DNA of 64,000 bases, from NCBI GenBank assembly GCA_032622095.1, contig CP136061.1, forward strand, positions 48,861,797-48,925,796, in the 5' to 3' direction. Shown here piece after piece: positions 54,201 to 60,200 of the stretch; positions within the stretch are counted from its first letter, which is position 1, and each line of letters starts with the position of its first letter. The notes under the pieces are model-generated. The model was given only the letters and a program-made list of their open reading frames with translations, ran no database searches and was not told the origin of the DNA. Source of the DNA: Siphonodentalium dalli. Taxonomy: Eukaryota > Mollusca > Scaphopoda > Gadilida > Siphonodentaliidae. The position numbers and the translations under genes were made by a program.

Positions 54201-57200
54201 AAGCTATTCATATTGTATCGCAGACTCTTTATAGGTGGCAAAAAATATTTGACCAGTTATGGTTCAAAGAGATCAAACTAATGAAATTCAATGCCATGCA
54301 ATGTCATTTTATGAAATTTTCAAAGTTTTCCAATATGCCACCCTTTATACTTGAAGACAAGGCCATTCAAAACTATTGCTGAAAACTTTTGAAGATTTTT
54401 CAAGATATTATTGCTGAAAGTTACAGCTATTTAACCCTTTACCCAACAGAACGGCCCTGTGCCAATGCATTCTCTTATATATGCGAGTCGACCATAGGTC
54501 GCCTCGCATATATAAGAGAATGCATTGGCTTAACACATTAAAAATTATAAAATTGTTAAAGAATGTAAGAAAAAATGGTAAAAAGTGTTAAAAAAAGATT
54601 TTTTTTTAGGCCAATGCATTCTCTTATATATGCGAGGCGACCTATGGTCGACTCGCATATATAAGAGAATGCATTGGCACAGGGCATAACTGTAACTATC
54701 ACAATGTGGTCAAGGAGCCGGTTCCAATGATATCCATATGTGTATGGTTCTATTGAGACAGACCGAAGATATTTTAGGCTGTTGAAGCTTTACTTGGCCG
54801 GTTTTGGCCGGTTTGTTGGGTAAAGGGTTAAGACCCCCTATATAGAAATTTAAGCACTTTGAATTACCATTTACCAATTTCAGTGAATTTAAAAAGTTTT
54901 CCATTGTTCAAGGCCGTACAGGAGTCAAGGCAGTTAGCCACAATTCCATGAGGATCAAAACTGATCAGATCATAAATATCTTCTCCATATATGCTATGCT
55001 GAAATAATGCAAATTACGCTGAAAAAAATTAAAACTTTGTTACATAGAATATATCAAATAAGCATGTCCAACCACCATAATAATACTCTGATATAAATAT
55101 TACGGGAAGGGGGGGGGGGGGGGGGGGGGGGGGGTACCTCGTCCACGTTTGGGATGTATCCATGGAGCATTTCTGAGTTCAAGTGTGTTATTTCACCACA
55201 ATTATAAAGTGGTAGTCATTCAAGCCTGAGTTTAGTGTGCCTATCATTTCCAGAATGTGGTCCTCAGAAGGTGAATTTAGTGACGCTATCCTGCATAGTG
55301 GGCTAGCATCACCAAATTCACCCTTTTGGGAACCTCATTCTGCATGGCCTCATCTGCTATGGGAGACAGACTCAGATTAAAGTTCCCAAATGGTTAATAT
55401 TGTGATGTGCACACACATTGGGAACCTCGATTATGCAATGTGTCGTCTGCCAATTTAGGGATGTAGAGAAACTAAACTAAAAAAGAAATATAATCTATGT
55501 GAAGAAGTTTCTATAGAAATTTGATAATAAATAAACTTTCCTGAGAAGATCAAGCCTAAGCAGAATGAGGTCCCCAAATGGTGAATTCAGTGATGCTAGC
55601 CCTCTATGCAGGATAGCGTCACTAAATTCACCCTCTGGGGACATAATTCTGCAAATGACAGGCACACTAAACTCAGACTTGTAGTCATAAAGAAATAAAT
55701 GAAGGGTTCAATGTGGTCATGGAATTATGAATGCAAGAAAGCTTCAGCAAACTCAATGAACTCCAAAGGCATGAGAAGTGTGTTGAATATTTCTTGAATA
55801 AAATCAATGACTGCATTGTATCTGCCGTGTTCATTACGTATATCTAGATTATCTACATATTTGAATTGTAATTTCAAAGATTTTGTTTATTATTATTAAA
55901 ATATTTAGTTAGTTGCTTAAATTTGATGAAAGCCGGGCGAACATCAGAAAGAAAAATTCAGACCACCATGTTCTTGAGATAATGTCAGCGATCTTCAGAG
56001 CATTGTGATTATATTCCAATGACCGTATCCCACTGTCGTGATTATTGGGCTATGAACCCATTGGCTACTTTCGGCAGAGATGTGAGAAAAGCAGAAGAAA
56101 TGTTAGTTGCATGTATATATTCCCTATTGACCTCTCTCTGATCACTACAATATGCATTAAAACAGCAGCCCCATTAGGATCTTTAGGTGGGTCAAAATTA
56201 TTATTTATTACACACTTAGCCGTGATTTATAAGTATTTCTCCTTGAAATAAAAGTGATAATGCCACATGTGTGAATTACGTCCCTGGTGAGTGTACACAA
56301 TCAGCTGATGTATGCGACCAGCTGATCAGGGACTATTTTGTCACATATTATCTTTATTATTAGCGCCTTTAGTGGCAAGCCTTGAAATAGTGTGTCTGTC
56401 ATTTGCAGAATGAGGTCCCCATAGAGTGAATTTAGTGATGCTAGCCCGCTATACCAAATTCACCCTCTGGGAACCTCATTCTGCTGAGGTGTAAGCAGAA
56501 TGAGGTTCCCAGAGGGTGAATTTGGTGATGCTAACACGCTATGCGGGGGTAGCATCACTAAATTCACCCTCTGGAGACCTCATTCTGCAAATGACAGACA
56601 CACTATTTCAAGGCTTGTTTAGTGGTGGAAAGTGTGTAATAAAGAGAATAATCAATTGGTTTTGATGACGATGTGACATAATTCAATTGGGGAATAGGAC
56701 GTACATTTATTTGTATTTCTAAAACCCTTGTTACTGCACTTACTCAGGTTTTATCAGGCCCGGCTCCCCTCGTTAATTATGTCACCTGATCATCGAAACC
56801 ATTATCATTAGATTTCAAATGGTAAAATCCAATAATTGAATTTTTCTCAAAACTGGCAAAGCTGGAACCAGTATAAACAAAGCAAAATAATTTCCAAATG
56901 TCAATAATAAAATGGACAGGGCAGAATTCTAAAATAATTTGGATCGTTTTCTTTCTAAATTATTAAATTTTGAGTTCATTGTTATAATTAGCATGAAAAT
57001 TGATGCTTAAAGTGCCCAGTGTGTGAAGTGATTCTTAAACCCAAATAGAGATTAGTGTTAGTATAGCATTATGCTCCGTGTATAGCACAAAGATAAAACG
57101 ACTCACAATTCAGACATTATATCTGCTGACAAAATACAAAGACATTTGAGACAATCATTAATAGCATCATAAGCTATATGAGCATACACTAATCGTTGGT

Positions 57201-60200
57201 GAATATGCCAGTATGCAAGAACATCACAGAGCAACAAGACAAGTTTTTATTACAAATATGAAGGTCACTTCCAGGGACCAGCCTAGGGCTGATTTTCAGG
57301 GCGAAGTGACTTCTCCCTGTCACAAAAATAGGGCGAAGTCGGCGTTTTCCAGGGCGAAATGCATTGGCAAAATTGAAATTGGCCCGCACTGTAGTCGCTT
57401 ATTATAAAGAATTTAAATTAAAATGATGAAACAATGGTTCAAATGTGCAAACTATATGTTCCATTCATCACACTGATAACTATGAAATGGTCACTGTCAT
57501 CCCCTTTCGTTCAGTTGGGTACCCAGCTTTTTTAAATTTTCAGTTGGATACCCACCCAGCATTAATAAAATTTACATTTGGGTAAAAATTCACTTCCAAT
57601 GCGCTATTTCAAAATACTCGCGAATCAGTTAACTTTACTTTGCTGTTGTTATTATGGTTATATAATTTTCACTTCCAATGCGCTATTTCAAAATACTCGC
57701 GAATCAGTTAACTTTACTTTGCTGTTGTTATTATGGTTATATAATTTTCACCTATAAATTAGATAAACGGAACTAAAATGCATCTCAAAGACGCAATACA
57801 CAAAATGTTAGAATAATTTATTATATGCTCGAGCGGGGGGCGACCAATTCACTTCCTTGTACCAAAGCGCTGTTTCAAAATCCTCGCGAATTAGTTGAGT
57901 TATACTTTACTGTTATTATGATGATTATAATAAAAATCTATTTAATGTTGAAACACAATTATTGGAGATATAAACGGGAGAAATAAACGGGAGAATACGG
58001 GAACTATATTTATCTATTGTGCAAAGGGTGAAATAAATAGGCAGCGATCAGCTGTTGGCTTTGGTACATCGATTGATGGCGATTGTAAGAACATTTTATC
58101 ATCGTAAATGGCGAATTTCTACGAAACGCGTATAATAAAAAGAATATCTAGTGTTTTTGAGTGGATACCAATAAAATTAAACATTTGTCTCGCTAACTTA
58201 TGACATAATTTTCATTATCAACTCAAAAATAGTAGATTTCTGAGGCATGTGAAGTTAACACAGTATATAATTATTCCATGTATTTCTAAAATTTATAGAC
58301 CTATTTTGAACACCGATATACAATAAACGCCTCAAAATACTCAGTTTAATTTGAGACATAAAGATTATATGTTAACCCTTTGAGTGCCAGGTCCGATTTT
58401 TGTATCAACCCATATACCCTGTGCCAATGCATTCTCTTATATATGCGAGTCGACCATAGGTCGCCTCGCATATATAAGAGAATGCATTGGCTTAACAATT
58501 TTTTTTTTTTATTTTTTTTTTTTACAATTTTAATATATTTTATTATATTCTTTAACAGACTTATTGTGTAGGTTTAGGGCCGATAATATCGGCCCCTGGC
58601 ACTCAAAGGGTTAAAGCAAGATGTATAGTTTTCTCTCAAATTATTTTCGATGGATAAAAACTTGTCTTGGCTCATAATTGTGGTTGTGAACAACTCTGCA
58701 AATGTGATTATTTTCGGCAAGATGAATCTACAGTTACAGTGTACACACTTCAAAATGCGTATGCACGACAGTGAATCTAATACTCAGATGTTACTTTACC
58801 GGCAGGAACACAGTCGTGAAGAGTGAGAAAAGTGTAGTGAGAAATGCTCCGTTACAGTGGTGACTATCATAGGTGCCGACTGCTGTAGGTTCAAATCGAT
58901 ACGCGGTTCATCGATTTGTCTCCAAGAAATTCAAACTTTTCCAACAATCCTTGGAAATTAATATATTTTGATGATTTTCAGTGTTTAAAGATTGATATAT
59001 TCCTCAAAGTTATATGCTTCAAAAGAAGCATTAAAGATGTATTCAGGATTCCTGGTTTTTATGAAACATTTTCAATTTTAATTTAGATTATGTTGTATAA
59101 AAATAGCATGTTTGTGATAAAAAATTCTACTGGAAATAAAATCTTTTTTAGATATAGAATTCTATATTTATTTATTTTATGTATTTCTTGTTTAGTGGAA
59201 CAGTCACAAATAATTTGGAAACAATAATGACCAGGTTCTCGTACCAATATATCTAGTTTATGTCAAAGATTCTTCCAGTTGTAAAAACCCAATGTTAATG
59301 TAAAATTGAATTTTACAAATATTGTCAAATAAAACATTTGGTTGTTGAGATCTGGAACCTGAATACATCTTAAATTTCAATAGTGGATTCAAAATGACTT
59401 ACAATTTTTATATAAATTTTAATTGTAATAATTGTAAGTCCTTTTGAATCCACTTTTGAAAATCAAAATATAAGAATAAACATCCACAAAATTTCAACTG
59501 AAGAAATTTCTCAATGTTCTTTACAAAGAAAATGTCGGCACCTATGATGATAACCGTCTACCCGGCTACACTAAAACGTACTGAGAAGGTAACTTAATGT
59601 TTGAAATAATGATGTCATAATACCAATGGACTATGTTCAAATGAATTACGATGTCTGCTTGTCCAACTAATATGTTCTATTCGGTTCAGAGCAAGAGGTC
59701 TGGCTGTAACGTCCACATATTTCTGAAATTTGTATCAAATTATGTCATTGAAATAATCTGTTCATACATTAACGAGAAGGGCAACTGAAAAAACAGGTTG
59801 AAATTTTATGTGATAATTGACATTGCATATGGAAGAGTTCACAAAACATTACTTGTTAAAAAAATCTTGTGTATACGGCCAAACAAAAAGGGTTTTGATT
59901 CTCAGGTATTGCTGCATCAAAAATAATGGACCATGTTGGACCATTTTATTTGGATTTTGGATTTCACCACAGTTGTTAACCGGTAACACAAAATTAGGAA
60001 ACTGTCACATGGAAATTAGTTATGTTTCAAATATCGAATAGGAGCTAAATACAATGGTGTACGTATGGGTATTCAACAAAAGACCATAGGCAACGATAAC
60101 TATCAGGTATATTGTCACCACAGGCTGTCCAACCCCCCCAAGTTTATTGGTCAAATGTGTTGAAATATTTTTATCTGTGATCAGCAGGAAGATATTGAAT

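Noticed and set aside
54710-54904. Minus-strand open frame beginning MENFLNSLKLVNG
   Set aside because: It is in a different frame from exon 3 and runs through a MITE end.
58862-58920. tRNA-like B box (ggttcaaatc)
   Set aside because: No matching A box or cloverleaf; it lies at the end of an inverted-repeat element.
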